In this document: piece by piece, positions 1-7,028 of the stretch
Position numbering within the stretch: position 1 is the stretch's first letter
Layout: each line of letters opens with the position of its first letter
Source of the DNA: Candidatus Pullilachnospira stercoravium
GTDB taxonomy: Bacteria > Bacillota > Clostridia > Lachnospirales > Lachnospiraceae
Assembly: GCA_018713585.1 (NCBI GenBank)
Contig: DVON01000293.1
Coordinates: 1 to 36,168 of the forward strand
Direction of reading: 5' to 3'
Length of the DNA stretch: 36,168 nucleotides
Position numbers and translations under genes: made by a program
Notes under the pieces: model-generated
Seen by the model: only the letters and a program-made list of their open reading frames with translations
Told to the model about the DNA's origin: nothing
Database searches by the model: none

Positions 1-70
1 AATTGTTTAAAGAACTTTCGAGGAATGTGTTTCACTGTTCAGTTATCATGGTTCTCTGTCTTGCGACAGC
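1..70 (-). other. rRNA operon leader with boxA-like site (rRNA gene off the left edge)
   Basis: Read on the minus strand, this segment contains GATAACTGAACAGTG and then GTTCTTTAAACAATT at the window edge. The second string closely matches the rrn boxA antitermination element (E. coli TGCTCTTTAACAAT). The first resembles leaders found just before 16S genes in Clostridia. A consensus promoter lies immediately upstream. I infer that a 16S rRNA gene begins just left of position 1, but no rRNA sequence is inside the window. Confidence 0.6.
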
Positions 71-76
71 TTTTGT

Positions 77-105
77 ATTTTATCACCGAAGTCCGCATCT
101 GTCAA
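77..105 (-). promoter_or_regulatory. strong promoter, probably for an rRNA operon
   Basis: On the minus strand there is TTGACA (100-105), a 17-bp spacer and TAAAAT (77-82). An A-rich stretch lies upstream of the -35, as in UP elements. Transcription would start near position 70 and run off the left edge through the boxA-like leader. Confidence 0.75.
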
Positions 106-127
106 GATGTTTTTTCGGTTTTTTTCT

Positions 128-152
128 GAGCTTTCGCTCGCGGCTTTCGCCG
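128..152 (-). other. tandem GNRA-type hairpins between tRNA and rrn promoter
   Basis: The minus-strand transcript would form CGGC-GAAA-GCCG followed by GAGC-GAAA-GCTC. No T-tract follows on this strand, so this is not a standard terminator. It may be a processing signal at the 3' side of tRNA-Ser(GGA), which leaves read-through into the rRNA operon possible. Confidence 0.4.
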
Positions 153-154
153 AA

Positions 155-243
155 CGGAGAAGGAGGGATTTGAACCCTCGCGCCGCTATTAACGACCTAC
201 TCCCTTTCCAGGGGAGCCCCTTCAACCACTTGGGTACTTCTCC
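155..243 (-). tRNA. tRNA-Ser (anticodon GGA)
   Basis: The reverse complement folds as a class II tRNA. The acceptor arms are GGAGAAG and CTTCTCC, the anticodon loop reads CTGGAAA (anticodon GGA), a long variable arm is present, and the T-loop reads GGTTCAAATCC. The length is 89 nt including the discriminator G. CCA is not encoded. It decodes UCC/UCU and lies 31 nt downstream of tRNA-Ser(UGA), almost certainly in the same transcript. Confidence 0.95.
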
Positions 244-274
244 ACAGTGCCTGATTTCTATCAGTTTTATTTAA

Positions 275-359
275 CGGAGAGGGTGGGATTCGAACCCACG
301 CGCCCTGCGGACAAACGGTTTTCAAGACCGCCTCGTTATGACCACTTCGATACCTCTCC
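275..359 (-). tRNA. tRNA-Ser (anticodon TGA)
   Basis: The reverse complement is a class II tRNA with acceptor arms GGAGAGG and CCTCTCC, anticodon loop CTTGAAA (anticodon UGA), a variable arm and the T-loop GGTTCGAATCC. The length is 85 nt including the discriminator. CCA is not encoded. It is the first gene of a two-tRNA serine unit with its own upstream promoter. Confidence 0.95.
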
Positions 360-408
360 ATATCTTTTCAGTGGTCTTTCGCGCCTGTCTCGCTCAGAGA
401 CAAGAGCT

Positions 409-437
409 ATTTTAGCATCCCATCCCGCTCCTGTCAA
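409..437 (-). promoter_or_regulatory. promoter of the tRNA-Ser pair
   Basis: On the minus strand there is TTGACA (432-437), a 17-bp spacer and TAAAAT (409-414). It begins 10 nt after the ispD stop codon and has the same hexamers as the rrn promoter further left. A GTCTC/GAGAC hairpin lies in the short leader. No terminator was seen between ispD and this promoter. Confidence 0.75.
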
Positions 438-447
438 TACCTAATTT

Positions 448-1155
448 TTATTTTTTTCCATTTTTCTCGTCAAAAAAATTATCGGCGATTACCAGGTCCT
501 CCGGCGTGGTTATTTTTATATTATAATAGGAACCCTCATAGAGCTTTACCGGATGATTTCCGTACCGTTCCACCACCATGGCGTCGTCGGTGATTTTGCT
601 GCAATCACCTGCAAGGGCCTTCTGATACGCCTCCAGCACCAGCGGGAACCGGAAGATCTGGGGGGTCTGTACATTCCACACCCGGCTTCTGTCGGGCGTC
701 TGGATCACAAAACCTTCTTCGTCAACGATTTTTACCGTATCCTTCACCGGCATGCCCGCCGCGCAGGCGCCGCACTGCCGCACCGTTTCCAGTCCCCGTT
801 CCAGAATCTCTCCGTCCACAAAGGGACGGGCTCCGTCGTGGATAAACACGTAATCGCAGGAGCCGCAGGCCTGCAGTCCCTGATATACGGAATGATATCT
901 TTCCTTTCCTCCGGTAACAATGGCGGTTACCTTCCGAAATCCGTACCGCTCCACAATCTCCTTCCGGCAGTATCCGGTCTCTCCCTCTCCGGTTACCAGA
1001 ATAATGCCGTCTATCCAGGGACAGTCCTCAAAACATTTCAGAGAGTAATAGAGTACCGGATATTCCCGGATCATCAGATACTGTTTGTGGACGGCCGCCT
1101 GCATCCGTTTTCCCTTGCCTGCGGCCAGAACCACCGCCATACATCTTTCCTTCAT
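448..1155 (-). CDS. ispD: 2-C-methyl-D-erythritol 4-phosphate cytidylyltransferase
   Basis: IspD transfers CMP from CTP to MEP in the non-mevalonate isoprenoid pathway in the cytosol. The 235-residue product has the nucleotide-binding start AVVLAAGKGKRM, the HDGARPFV segment, PVKDTVK, QTPQIFR and TDDAM, which are the family hallmarks in the expected order and spacing. Length is normal for the family. The ORF track begins at GTG 1158. I prefer ATG 1155, which overlaps the tsaD stop as TGATG and sits about 4 nt after GGGGGAACG. It is the last gene of the tsaE-ispD operon. Its function is unrelated to the tRNA genes before it, so it is probably translationally coupled for operon economy only. 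Confidence 0.95.
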   Translation of the reverse strand: MKERCMAVVLAAGKGKRMQAAVHKQYLMIREYPVLYYSLKCFEDCPWIDGIILVTGEGETGYCRKEIVERYGFRKVTAIVTGGKERYHSVYQGLQACGSCDYVFIHDGARPFVDGEILERGLETVRQCGACAAGMPVKDTVKIVDEEGFVIQTPDRSRVWNVQTPQIFRFPLVLEAYQKALAGDCSKITDDAMVVERYGNHPVKLYEGSYYNIKITTPEDLVIADNFFDEKNGKK

Positions 1156-2183
1156 CACCGTTCCCCCAGTTTCAGATTCGGCACTGCGTTCAGATCCAGC
1201 CCGTGCCGCGTCCCTTTCCGATATTCATAGTAAGCAGCCACGCCGATCATCGCGGCATTGTCTGTACAGAAAATGGGTGACGGGTGGTAAAAACGGATAT
1301 GCTCCGCCTCACAGGCCCGCTCCATGGCCTGCCGCAGCGTGCTGTTTGACGCCACGCCCCCTGCGATGGCAAGCCGGTCCATTCCATAAGCTTTTGCCGC
1401 CGCCACTGCCTTTTCCACCAGTGTCTCCACCACCGATTTCTGGAAGGAAGCCGCGATATCCGCCTCACAGATGGGCTCCCCCTGCATCCGGCAGCGGTTG
1501 ATATGATTCAGCACCGCCGATTTCACGCCGCTGAAGCTGAAATCGTAGGGGCCATCCTCCAGCTTTGCTTTGGGAAACGGAATGGCGTCCGGATTTCCCT
1601 CCCTGGAAAGCTTATCGATTTTGGGACCGCCCGGATATCCCAGCCCGATGGCCCGGGCCACCTTGTCAAAGGCCTCGCCGGCCGCGTCGTCCCTGGTTTT
1701 TCCCAGAATTTCAAATTCTCCGTAATCCTTCACAATCACCAGATGGGTATGGCCTCCGGAGACAATGAGACATAAAAAGGGCGGCTCCAGATCCGGATTT
1801 TCAATGTAGTTGGCAGAAACGTGTCCCTCAATGTGATGGACTCCCACCAGCGGAAGTTTTTTCGCCCAGCTGATGGCCTTTGCCTCTGCCACGCCCACCA
1901 GCAGCGCCCCGACCAGTCCCGGTCCATAGGTGACGCCCACAGCGTCCAGGTCATCCAGGGTAACGCCGGCATCCGACAGCGCTTCCCCGATGACCTGATT
2001 GATTTTTTCTATATGCTTTCTGGACGCGATCTCCGGAACCACGCCGCCGTACAGCTTGTGCAGCTCAATCTGAGAGGAAATCACATTGGACAGCACGGTT
2101 CTCCCGTTTTTTACCACGGCGGCCGCCGTCTCATCGCAGGAACTCTCTATAGCCAGTATGAGAATATCTTTTTCATCGCTCAT
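1155..2183 (-). CDS. tsaD: tRNA N6-adenosine threonylcarbamoyltransferase
   Basis: TsaD (Gcp/YgjD, ASKHA fold) transfers the threonylcarbamoyl group from TC-AMP to A37 of ANN-decoding tRNAs, working with TsaB and TsaE. The protein shows [10 protein letters not shown] near the N-terminus, the metal-binding HIEGH near residue 115, the ISGGHTHL nucleotide loop, SGVKSAV and IAGGVASN, and ends near the usual length (342 residues). Two ATGs lie at 2186 and 2183. The second has better spacing from GAGGAGG and overlaps the rnz stop as TGATG. It is flanked by rnz and ispD with overlaps, so translational coupling is likely. tsaB and tsaE are in the same operon; tsaC is not in this window. Confidence 0.97.
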   Translation of the reverse strand: MSDEKDILILAIESSCDETAAAVVKNGRTVLSNVISSQIELHKLYGGVVPEIASRKHIEKINQVIGEALSDAGVTLDDLDAVGVTYGPGLVGALLVGVAEAKAISWAKKLPLVGVHHIEGHVSANYIENPDLEPPFLCLIVSGGHTHLVIVKDYGEFEILGKTRDDAAGEAFDKVARAIGLGYPGGPKIDKLSREGNPDAIPFPKAKLEDGPYDFSFSGVKSAVLNHINRCRMQGEPICEADIAASFQKSVVETLVEKAVAAAKAYGMDRLAIAGGVASNSTLRQAMERACEAEHIRFYHPSPIFCTDNAAMIGVAAYYEYRKGTRHGLDLNAVPNLKLGER

Positions 2184-3097
2184 CATTCATCCTCCTCAAA
2201 AGCCAGATCCACGGATTTTCCGTCTTTGCCCGCGCAGGCGTTGGGGAAAATCTCCCGCACCTGGGCCATATATTCCTCCGGTTTTACCAGGGACGGACTG
2301 AAATGCGTCAGCCACAGTTCCTTTGGCTGTGCCTCCCTGGCAAGCCTTGCCGCCTCCCGGAAGGTCATATGCTTGTACTCCCTGGCTTTCGCCTCTTTTC
2401 CCGGCTCTCCGTACATGCCTTCGCAGATCATCAGATCGGATCCCGCGGCATGACGGGCAATGGCCTCCACCGGACGGGTGTCGGTGCAGTAGGTTACTTT
2501 GAGTCCTTTTCTTCCCGGCCCCAGCACCATATCCGGCGTATAGACCGTTTCTCCCTCCACAACGGTTTCCCCTTTCTGCAGAGGATTCCAGTATTTCAGG
2601 GGAATTCCCTTTTCCTTTGCCGCCTCCACGGAGAATTTTCCCTGCCGGTGGATCTCCACCGTATATCCGTAGCAGGTCACATTGTGGTTAACCCGGAACG
2701 CGGTGATATCGTAGCCGCCCACCTGAAACTTCTCTTCCGTTCCGGAAAATTCCCGGTATATAACAGGGAAGGGCAGTTCCGGCGCGATCACCCGCAGGGC
2801 GGAGGCCACCCGTTCCAGCCCCTTCGGCCCCGCCAGAAGCAGCGGCTCGGTCCGCTCCGCATTTCCCATGGTCAGAAGCAGGCCCGGAAGCCCGCTGATA
2901 TGGTCGGCGTGGTAATGGGTAAAGCAGATCACATCGATGGGCTTGAAAGACCAGCCTTTGGCTTTCACCGCCACCTGCGTACCCTCCCCGCAGTCGATCA
3001 TCAGGTTGCTTCCATTATACCGCATCATCAGGGACGTAAGAAAACGCCGGGGGAGCGGCATCATTCCCCCGGTTCCCAGCAAACAAACATCTAACAT
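2183..3097 (-). CDS. rnz: ribonuclease Z (tRNA 3'-processing endonuclease)
   Basis: RNase Z cuts pre-tRNA after the discriminator base in tRNAs that lack an encoded CCA, which is the case for both tRNA-Ser genes at the left end. The 304-residue protein is a metallo-beta-lactamase fold enzyme: GTGGMMP at the N-terminus, the zinc-binding THYHADH motif near residue 60, later His/Asp ligands (a CTDTRP segment and THFSPS near the C-terminus) and a PxKxLxHxH-type region in between. It starts with ATG after GAGGAAGATT. It ends overlapping tsaD by a few bases and sits in the tRNA-maturation operon, which supports the role. Confidence 0.93.
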   Translation of the reverse strand: MLDVCLLGTGGMMPLPRRFLTSLMMRYNGSNLMIDCGEGTQVAVKAKGWSFKPIDVICFTHYHADHISGLPGLLLTMGNAERTEPLLLAGPKGLERVASALRVIAPELPFPVIYREFSGTEEKFQVGGYDITAFRVNHNVTCYGYTVEIHRQGKFSVEAAKEKGIPLKYWNPLQKGETVVEGETVYTPDMVLGPGRKGLKVTYCTDTRPVEAIARHAAGSDLMICEGMYGEPGKEAKAREYKHMTFREAARLAREAQPKELWLTHFSPSLVKPEEYMAQVREIFPNACAGKDGKSVDLAFEEDE

Positions 3098-3118
3098 AAT
3101 CTTCCTCTGTCATTTTAT

Positions 3119-3367
3119 CTAAATCAGTTCTACACACTCCTGCACATCCGCCGGAATCTGAAAACTTTTTACCACTTCGTCGTAGCATGCTTCACACAGG
3201 TCAAAGGAATGGTGTTCTCCGTCTTTCCCAGAGAAATATCCCCAGTCCGCCTCCACAGAGCAGACCCCTTCCATCACCGTTCCGTTGGCCACCAGCAGTC
3301 TCTTTCCGCATTTGTTGCAGATCACAGCTGAAATTTTTTCTTTTCTGTCGTCTCGGTAAATTTTCAT
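3119..3367 (-). CDS. small zinc-ribbon protein, function unknown
   Basis: This 82-residue protein has two Cys pairs, CNKC near residue 17 and CEAC near residue 58. They would make a four-cysteine zinc ribbon with an acidic, Trp/Tyr-containing insert between them. No catalytic motif is visible. The start ATG follows a strong GAAGGAGGATATCA site. It lies between rimI (63 nt upstream) and rnz (21 nt downstream) in a tRNA-maturation operon. An RNA- or ribosome-related role would fit the neighbours, but that is inference; I do not recognise a named family. Confidence 0.85.
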   Translation of the reverse strand: MKIYRDDRKEKISAVICNKCGKRLLVANGTVMEGVCSVEADWGYFSGKDGEHHSFDLCEACYDEVVKSFQIPADVQECVELI

Positions 3368-3430
3368 TGATATCCTCCTTCAGGCGTTCTTTGGTTACAG
3401 CCCAATGATACCAAATCCTTATCCTTTTTC

Positions 3431-3895
3431 CTACTGGGAATGGTTTGCAGTACTGGAAGCAGCCTCCCATTTCATGACAATACCGTCCTCCCGGGGGGCC
3501 TCATAATAATTTTTCCTGACGCCCACTTCCTCAAATCCCAGTTTCCGGTACAGATGAATGGCGCCGGCATTTCCCGCCCGCACCTCCAGAAAGAGAGTGC
3601 CAACCCCTGCGCCCTCAAGACGCGCAAGCAGCTCCGCCAGCATCCGGCCGCCGATTCCTTCCTTCTGCCGGCTGCGCTTCACCGCCACGTTGGTGATATC
3701 ACCTTCGCCGGAAGCCGTCACCACGCCGCAGTATCCCAGAATCTCTTCCGCTTCCTCGGCCACCAGAAACAGCGTATCCTCCCGGATCAGGAAACTGAAA
3801 AATCCCGTCTCTGTCCAGGGAACTGAAAAATTTTCTTCCTCAATCCGCATCACCTGTTCCAGATCATCGATCTGCATTTCTCTAATGGTCACCAT
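3431..3895 (-). CDS. rimI: ribosomal protein S18-alanine N-acetyltransferase (GNAT)
   Basis: RimI acetylates the N-terminal Ala of ribosomal protein S18 using acetyl-CoA. The 154-residue product is a single GNAT domain: IREMQIDDLEQVMRIE at the N-terminus, FLVAEE and GYCGV strands, then the acetyl-CoA loop RQKEGIGGRML and the LEVRAGNAGAIHLYRKLGFEEVG signature that is characteristic of RimI. The ORF track extends to 3997, but that part is a shadow of the tsaB C-terminus. ATG 3895 (MVTIREM) matches family starts and overlaps tsaB by 14 nt. rimI next to tsaB and tsaD is a common arrangement in Bacillota, so the specific name is well supported. Confidence 0.92.
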   Translation of the reverse strand: MVTIREMQIDDLEQVMRIEEENFSVPWTETGFFSFLIREDTLFLVAEEAEEILGYCGVVTASGEGDITNVAVKRSRQKEGIGGRMLAELLARLEGAGVGTLFLEVRAGNAGAIHLYRKLGFEEVGVRKNYYEAPREDGIVMKWEAASSTANHSQ

Positions 3896-4604
3896 GATTC
3901 TTTTTCGCTTCCCTTTCTGCCCGTTCCCGCTCCGCCTGGGACATCCGCAGGTATTCCGGACGGTGCTCCGCCGCCGTTTCCACCTGTCCGCGGGCATAAT
4001 AAACAGCCCCCAGCGCCGCCACGGCCCCGGCCCTCTGCCGGTTCAGGTGAAGAGGCGCGAAGGAAAACGGAACCTTGGTCAGCTGCTCCAGCTGTTCCCG
4101 GTATACCGCCACCCCGTCGCCCAGGTAAATCACTTCCCGGCCCAGGCTGTTGATCTGTTCCACAATTGCCTCCACTCCCACAGCCATCTGGGGCGCCACG
4201 GTCGCCATCTTATGATCCCGAAATTCATACAGGCCGGTATACACCTGATTTCTCCTGGCATCCATCAGCGGGCAGATCAGTCCCGGCACATCGTACAGAT
4301 TATACGCCAGGGCGTCCACGGTGGGAACCGCCACCAGCGGCTTGTTCAGGGCCAGTCCCAGCCCCTTGGCCGTGGCCGATCCGATGCGCAGGCCCGTAAA
4401 AGATCCCGGCCCTGCCGCCACCGCGATAGCGTCAATGGTATCCAGATCCAGCTCCGTCATGCCGGCAATGGCGTCCAGCATGGGAAGCAGGGTCTGCGAG
4501 TGTGTCTTCTTATAATTTACGGTATACTCCGCCAGCAGGGTGTCATCCTCAACGATGGCCGCCGATGCCACCAGCCCGGAGCTGTCCAGTCCCAGCAATT
4601 TCAT
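3882..4604 (-). CDS. tsaB: threonylcarbamoyladenosine biosynthesis protein TsaB
   Basis: TsaB is the inactive ASKHA paralogue that scaffolds TsaD and TsaE in t6A synthesis. The 240-residue protein starts MKLLGLDSSG, carries the HSQTLLPMLD segment and the diagnostic AAGPGSFTGLRIG motif near residue 65, and has a variable C-terminal half, all as in the family. Start ATG 4604 follows TAGGAGGAAATT. The 90 nt upstream, between tsaE and tsaB, hold two tandem copies of a dispersed hairpin repeat. A 26-codon reading frame that begins in the farther copy ends exactly on this start codon as ATGA. The 3' end overlaps rimI. Confidence 0.95.
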   Translation of the reverse strand: MKLLGLDSSGLVASAAIVEDDTLLAEYTVNYKKTHSQTLLPMLDAIAGMTELDLDTIDAIAVAAGPGSFTGLRIGSATAKGLGLALNKPLVAVPTVDALAYNLYDVPGLICPLMDARRNQVYTGLYEFRDHKMATVAPQMAVGVEAIVEQINSLGREVIYLGDGVAVYREQLEQLTKVPFSFAPLHLNRQRAGAVAALGAVYYARGQVETAAEHRPEYLRMSQAERERAEREAKKNHGDH

Positions 4605-4620
4605 AATTTCCTCCTATTCT

Positions 4621-4657
4621 GGCCGAATGGCCATAGAGGTACCCTCCTGAGGGTTTC
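4621..4657 (-). repeat. dispersed double-hairpin repeat, copy 1
   Basis: The plus strand reads GGCC-GAAT-GGCC, ATAGAGGT, then ACCCTC-CT-GAGGGT. Compared with copy 6, the second stem has C-G for T-A and T-A for C-G exchanges, so pairing is kept. On the transcript AGGAGGG precedes ATGGCCATTCGGCCA. That frame is MAIRPE and stops at a TAG inside the tsaB Shine-Dalgarno sequence, 17 nt before the tsaB start. Confidence 0.85.
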
Positions 4658-4667
4658 CTCTCTTTCC

Positions 4668-4706
4668 GGCCGAATGGCCATAAAGGTATCCTCCTCAAAG
4701 GATTTC
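4668..4706 (-). repeat. dispersed double-hairpin repeat, copy 2
   Basis: This copy is tandem to copy 1, between tsaE and tsaB. The second hairpin is ATCCT-CCTCAA-AGGAT on the plus strand, and the tsaE stop codon lies in its loop. On the transcript GAGGAGG stands 8 nt before the repeat's ATG. The 26-codon frame from that ATG (4681) ends with TGA overlapping the tsaB ATG. Confidence 0.85.
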
Positions 4707-5135
4707 CTCACCCAGTCCCTCGATGGTTATCTTCCGGTAGTCAAATCCTTTTTCCAGATCCTTTTCGATTTCCACGGAAATCACCTGTTCCGGCAGCAGT
4801 TCCCGGATCCGGTCCGCCCACTCGATCATGCAGACGCCGTTTCCGAAAAAGTAATCGTCATAGCCGATCTCTTCCATCTCCTCAATATCCCCGATCCGGT
4901 AGACATCGAAATGGTAAAAAGGAAGCCGCCCTTCCTGATATTCCTGCACAATGGTAAAGGTGGGGCTGGATACGGCCTCCGTGATGCCCAGCCCTCTGGC
5001 TATTCCCTGGGTAAATACGGTTTTTCCCACCCCCAGATCCCCTCTCAGGGTGTAAATCTGTCCGGCACGGGCCTGCCGTCCCAGACGTTCCCCCAGCCGG
5101 AAGGTTTCTTCGGGGCTGTTTGTCTCTATAATCAT
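4695..5135 (-). CDS. tsaE: tRNA threonylcarbamoyladenosine biosynthesis ATPase TsaE
   Basis: TsaE is the P-loop ATPase that binds TsaB-TsaD and resets the t6A synthase. The 146-residue protein has the Walker A motif GDLGVGKT near residue 32, the switch-like VSSPTFTIVQEY segment, YHFDVYRI, and a conserved IEWADRI near residue 105, matching the family from end to end. Start ATG 5135 has only a modest upstream GGCGGG, so initiation may be weak. It is the first gene of the operon and is preceded by a leader of about 200 nt containing strong hairpins and a promoter at 5343-5371. Confidence 0.95.
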   Translation of the reverse strand: MIIETNSPEETFRLGERLGRQARAGQIYTLRGDLGVGKTVFTQGIARGLGITEAVSSPTFTIVQEYQEGRLPFYHFDVYRIGDIEEMEEIGYDDYFFGNGVCMIEWADRIRELLPEQVISVEIEKDLEKGFDYRKITIEGLGEEIL

Positions 5136-5172
5136 TCTTTTCCCGCCTTTTCTGCGAATTTACTGGCAACAA

Positions 5173-5258
5173 TTTCGGCCTTCCACTGTCCCGCCAGGCT
5201 GCGGGGAACGCAGCCTGTGTACATTCTTTCGTGACAGCGAAGCCGGAAGGCTGAACTG
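5173..5258. repeat. structured intergenic element in the tsaE leader
   Basis: On the plus strand, GCCTTCC (5178-5184) pairs with GGAAGGC (5245-5251) around a 9-bp hairpin CAGGCTGCG/CGCAGCCTG (5195-5217). Its left end, GCCTTCCACTGTCCCG, matches 14 of 16 bases with the reverse complement of 24489-24504. Its right end, CAGCGAAGCCGGAAGGCTGAA, is repeated exactly (inverted) at 13752-13772. It lies in the transcribed leader of tsaE. The function is unknown. Confidence 0.55.
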
Positions 5259-5342
5259 ATATGTTACATTTACTGAAAGTCCGCCGGACAATGCTGTGTT
5301 TTTCCTGACATCCTGGCTTCCCGGCAGACAGCGACTCTGCTC

Positions 5343-5371
5343 ATTATAGCACAGGGGTTCCCCTGCGGCAA
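5343..5371 (-). promoter_or_regulatory. tsaE operon promoter with palindrome in the spacer
   Basis: On the minus strand there is TTGCCG (5366-5371), a 17-bp spacer and TATAAT (5343-5348). The spacer contains the perfect palindrome CAGGGG-TT-CCCCTG (5352-5365), which could be an operator. Predicted start is near 5335. Confidence 0.65.
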
Positions 5372-5379
5372 GCTTCCTC

Positions 5380-5408
5380 TTGCGCCTTTCTCTTCCACAT
5401 ATTATAAT
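5380..5408 (+). promoter_or_regulatory. promoter of the cyclophilin gene
   Basis: TTGCGC (5380-5385), a 17-bp spacer and TATAAT (5403-5408) give a start near 5415 and a leader of about 140 nt. It is divergent from the tsaE promoter, with only 8 bp between the two -35 elements. Confidence 0.65.
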
Positions 5409-5554
5409 ATCTACAGTTCACTGACAGCGGCAGCACATTTTCTGCTTCCCAAAAATGGCACCGCTTTGTGAACGGCAGGTTACTGTCCGCGGCAGTTCAA
5501 CCTCCGGCAGAACTGCTGCCAATACCTTCATATTTAAAAAGGAGAGATGACAAC

Positions 5555-6073
5555 ATGGCAAATCCTATTGTTACCATCACCATGGAAAATGGCGATGTGA
5601 TGAAAGCCGAATTATATCCGGAGATTGCTCCGAATACTGTCAACAATTTTATCGACCTGGTGCAGAAGGGGTTCTATAACGGCCTGATCTTCCACCGGGT
5701 AATTCCGGGCTTCATGATCCAGGGTGGCTGTCCCAACGGCAACGGCATGGGAGGTCCCGGTTATTCCATCAAAGGAGAATTTTCCCAGAATGGTTTCGCC
5801 AATAATCTGAAACATACTCCGGGAGTTCTTTCCATGGCCCGGGCCATGCACCCGGATTCCGCCGGAAGCCAGTTTTTCATTATGCACAAAACTTCTCCCC
5901 ATCTGGACGGCGCCTACGCGGCCTTCGGAAAGGTGACGGAGGGGCTGGAAATTGTGGATAAAATCGCTTCCACACCCACCGACTTCCGGGATATGCCGCT
6001 GGAGCCCCAGAAGATCCACACCATCACCGTGGAAACCTTCGGCAAAGAATATCCAAAACCGGAAACCTGCTGA
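5555..6073 (+). CDS. cyclophilin-type peptidyl-prolyl cis-trans isomerase
   Basis: This 172-residue cytosolic enzyme isomerises Xaa-Pro bonds during protein folding. Family motifs are present in order: [17 protein letters not shown], the catalytic [15 protein letters not shown] segment with Arg near residue 46, [18 protein letters not shown] and the SAGSQFFIM block. There is no signal peptide, so it is an intracellular single-domain form (PpiB-like). The ORF track begins at 5468, but ATG 5555 follows AAAAAGGAGAGATGACAAC and gives the normal N-terminus. It is monocistronic: its own promoter lies upstream and a strong terminator follows 5 nt after the stop. Confidence 0.95.
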   Translation: MANPIVTITMENGDVMKAELYPEIAPNTVNNFIDLVQKGFYNGLIFHRVIPGFMIQGGCPNGNGMGGPGYSIKGEFSQNGFANNLKHTPGVLSMARAMHPDSAGSQFFIMHKTSPHLDGAYAAFGKVTEGLEIVDKIASTPTDFRDMPLEPQKIHTITVETFGKEYPKPETC

Positions 6074-6078
6074 TTTTC

Positions 6079-6120
6079 AGGGACATCATACTCTTAGCGA
6101 GCCATGATGTCCCTTTTTTT
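6079..6120 (+). terminator. rho-independent terminator after the cyclophilin gene
   Basis: AGGGACATCAT (6079-6089) pairs perfectly with ATGATGTCCCT (6104-6114), followed by a run of seven T. It sits directly after the ppi stop codon. Confidence 0.95.
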
Positions 6121-6154
6121 GCGCGCCACGCCCGCAAGCAACCCATCCCGCATG

Positions 6155-6208
6155 AGCGGACATCTGCCGGGCAACCGGCAGAGAAATTCGTTGCCGTAAG
6201 CTGTCCGC
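6155..6208 (-). other. compound hairpin downstream of the YigZ gene
   Basis: GAGCGGACA and TGTCCGCTC pair around an inner CTGCCGG/CCGGCAG hairpin. No T-tract follows on the minus strand, so it is not a standard terminator for the YigZ gene that ends at 6217. It resembles the layout of the elements near 11756 and 24435 (outer stem, inner hairpin) without clear sequence identity. Confidence 0.4.
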
Positions 6209-6216
6209 TCAACAGT

Positions 6217-6951
6217 TCAGACTCCCGGGCCCATCTCTTTTTCCGGCGTCAGTTTCTCTCCCATCAGAACCTTTCCGTCCAGATCGGCATAGTAAAAGCT
6301 TTCCCCTCTGGCAAGTTCCACCCGTCCACTGGTGGCCTCCACCAGTTCTTTCTCCACCCGGTCCGTTTCTGAAACAGGAACCAGAATCCTCACTTTCACC
6401 CGGTCCGTATATTCACTGTCGAGGGTCAAAAGTCCCTTCTGGCCGATCAGATACAGAATCTTTCCAATTCCGTTATAGTCTGTCCGGATCTCCAGAACCG
6501 TCCCGTACTGCCGCTCTATAATCCGGCTCCGGGCCAGTCCCTCCTGCACAGCCCGGGAATAAGCCCGCACCAGTCCGCCGGTTCCCAGCAGTGTACCGCC
6601 GAAATACCGGGTTACCACCACGGTCACATTATAGAGATCCTCTCCCAGAAGTACGTCCAGCATGGGATGTCCTGCCGTACCCTGAGGCTCTCCGTCATCA
6701 CTGGCCCGCACCAGCTCCTTCCTCTCCCCGATCACATAAGCATAGCAGTTGTGGGTAGCGTTCCAATATTTTTTTCTGACCGCCTCAATAAACGTCAGGG
6801 CCTCCTCCTCTGTCTCTGTCAGCCGGACGGTGGCGATAAAACGGGATTTTTTCTCCACAATTTCTCCGGTCCCGCCCATGTAAATTGTTTTAAAACGCTC
6901 CAGCATAAGTCTTTTGTCCTCTCTGTTCTCTTCCTTACTGATACGTTTCAT
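6217..6951 (-). CDS. YigZ/IMPACT family protein
   Basis: This 244-residue protein belongs to the UPF0029 (IMPACT/YigZ) family. The N-terminal domain (about 15-125) has the family signature ASDDGEPQGTAGHPML and TRYFGGTLLGTGGLVRAYS. A C-terminal ferredoxin-like domain (DUF1949) follows with LEIRTDYNGIGKI. Eukaryotic IMPACT acts on GCN1-dependent translation control; the bacterial role is not established. I placed the start at ATG 6951, which follows GGAAAGGATTTTATA. ATG 6906 (MLERFKTIY) is the alternative and fits family length slightly better. The track start at 7044 has no site. The gene is divergent from the PBP gene. Confidence 0.88.
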   Translation of the reverse strand: MKRISKEENREDKRLMLERFKTIYMGGTGEIVEKKSRFIATVRLTETEEEALTFIEAVRKKYWNATHNCYAYVIGERKELVRASDDGEPQGTAGHPMLDVLLGEDLYNVTVVVTRYFGGTLLGTGGLVRAYSRAVQEGLARSRIIERQYGTVLEIRTDYNGIGKILYLIGQKGLLTLDSEYTDRVKVRILVPVSETDRVEKELVEATSGRVELARGESFYYADLDGKVLMGEKLTPEKEMGPGV

Positions 6952-7028
6952 TATAAAATCCTTTCCGGCCTTTTCGCAATAGGAAAATGTGAACTTTTTA
7001 TTTGGGGCTTTTAATAAAAAATGGAATT

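Larger units (their letters stand above)
5136..5554. other. divergent regulatory region between tsaE and the cyclophilin gene
   Basis: These 419 nt contain no supported gene. They hold the tsaE leader (5136-about 5335), back-to-back promoters for tsaE (minus) and ppi (plus), and a ppi leader of about 140 nt with a GGCAGTTC/GAACTGC hairpin near 5492-5520. No T-box core was found in either leader. Confidence 0.7.

Noticed and set aside
4605-4710. CRISPR-like array from the tandem GGCCGAATGGCC units
   Set aside because: There are only two units, with no spacer of regular length and no cas genes. The other copies are scattered singly before unrelated genes.
3558-5234. 558-codon plus-strand frame over rimI, tsaB and tsaE
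   Set aside because: It is antisense to three conserved overlapping genes and runs through the intergenic repeats, with no protein family match.
5136-5335. T-box or other amino-acid riboswitch in the tsaE leader
   Set aside because: Strong hairpins are present but no T-box core sequence or specifier loop was found.
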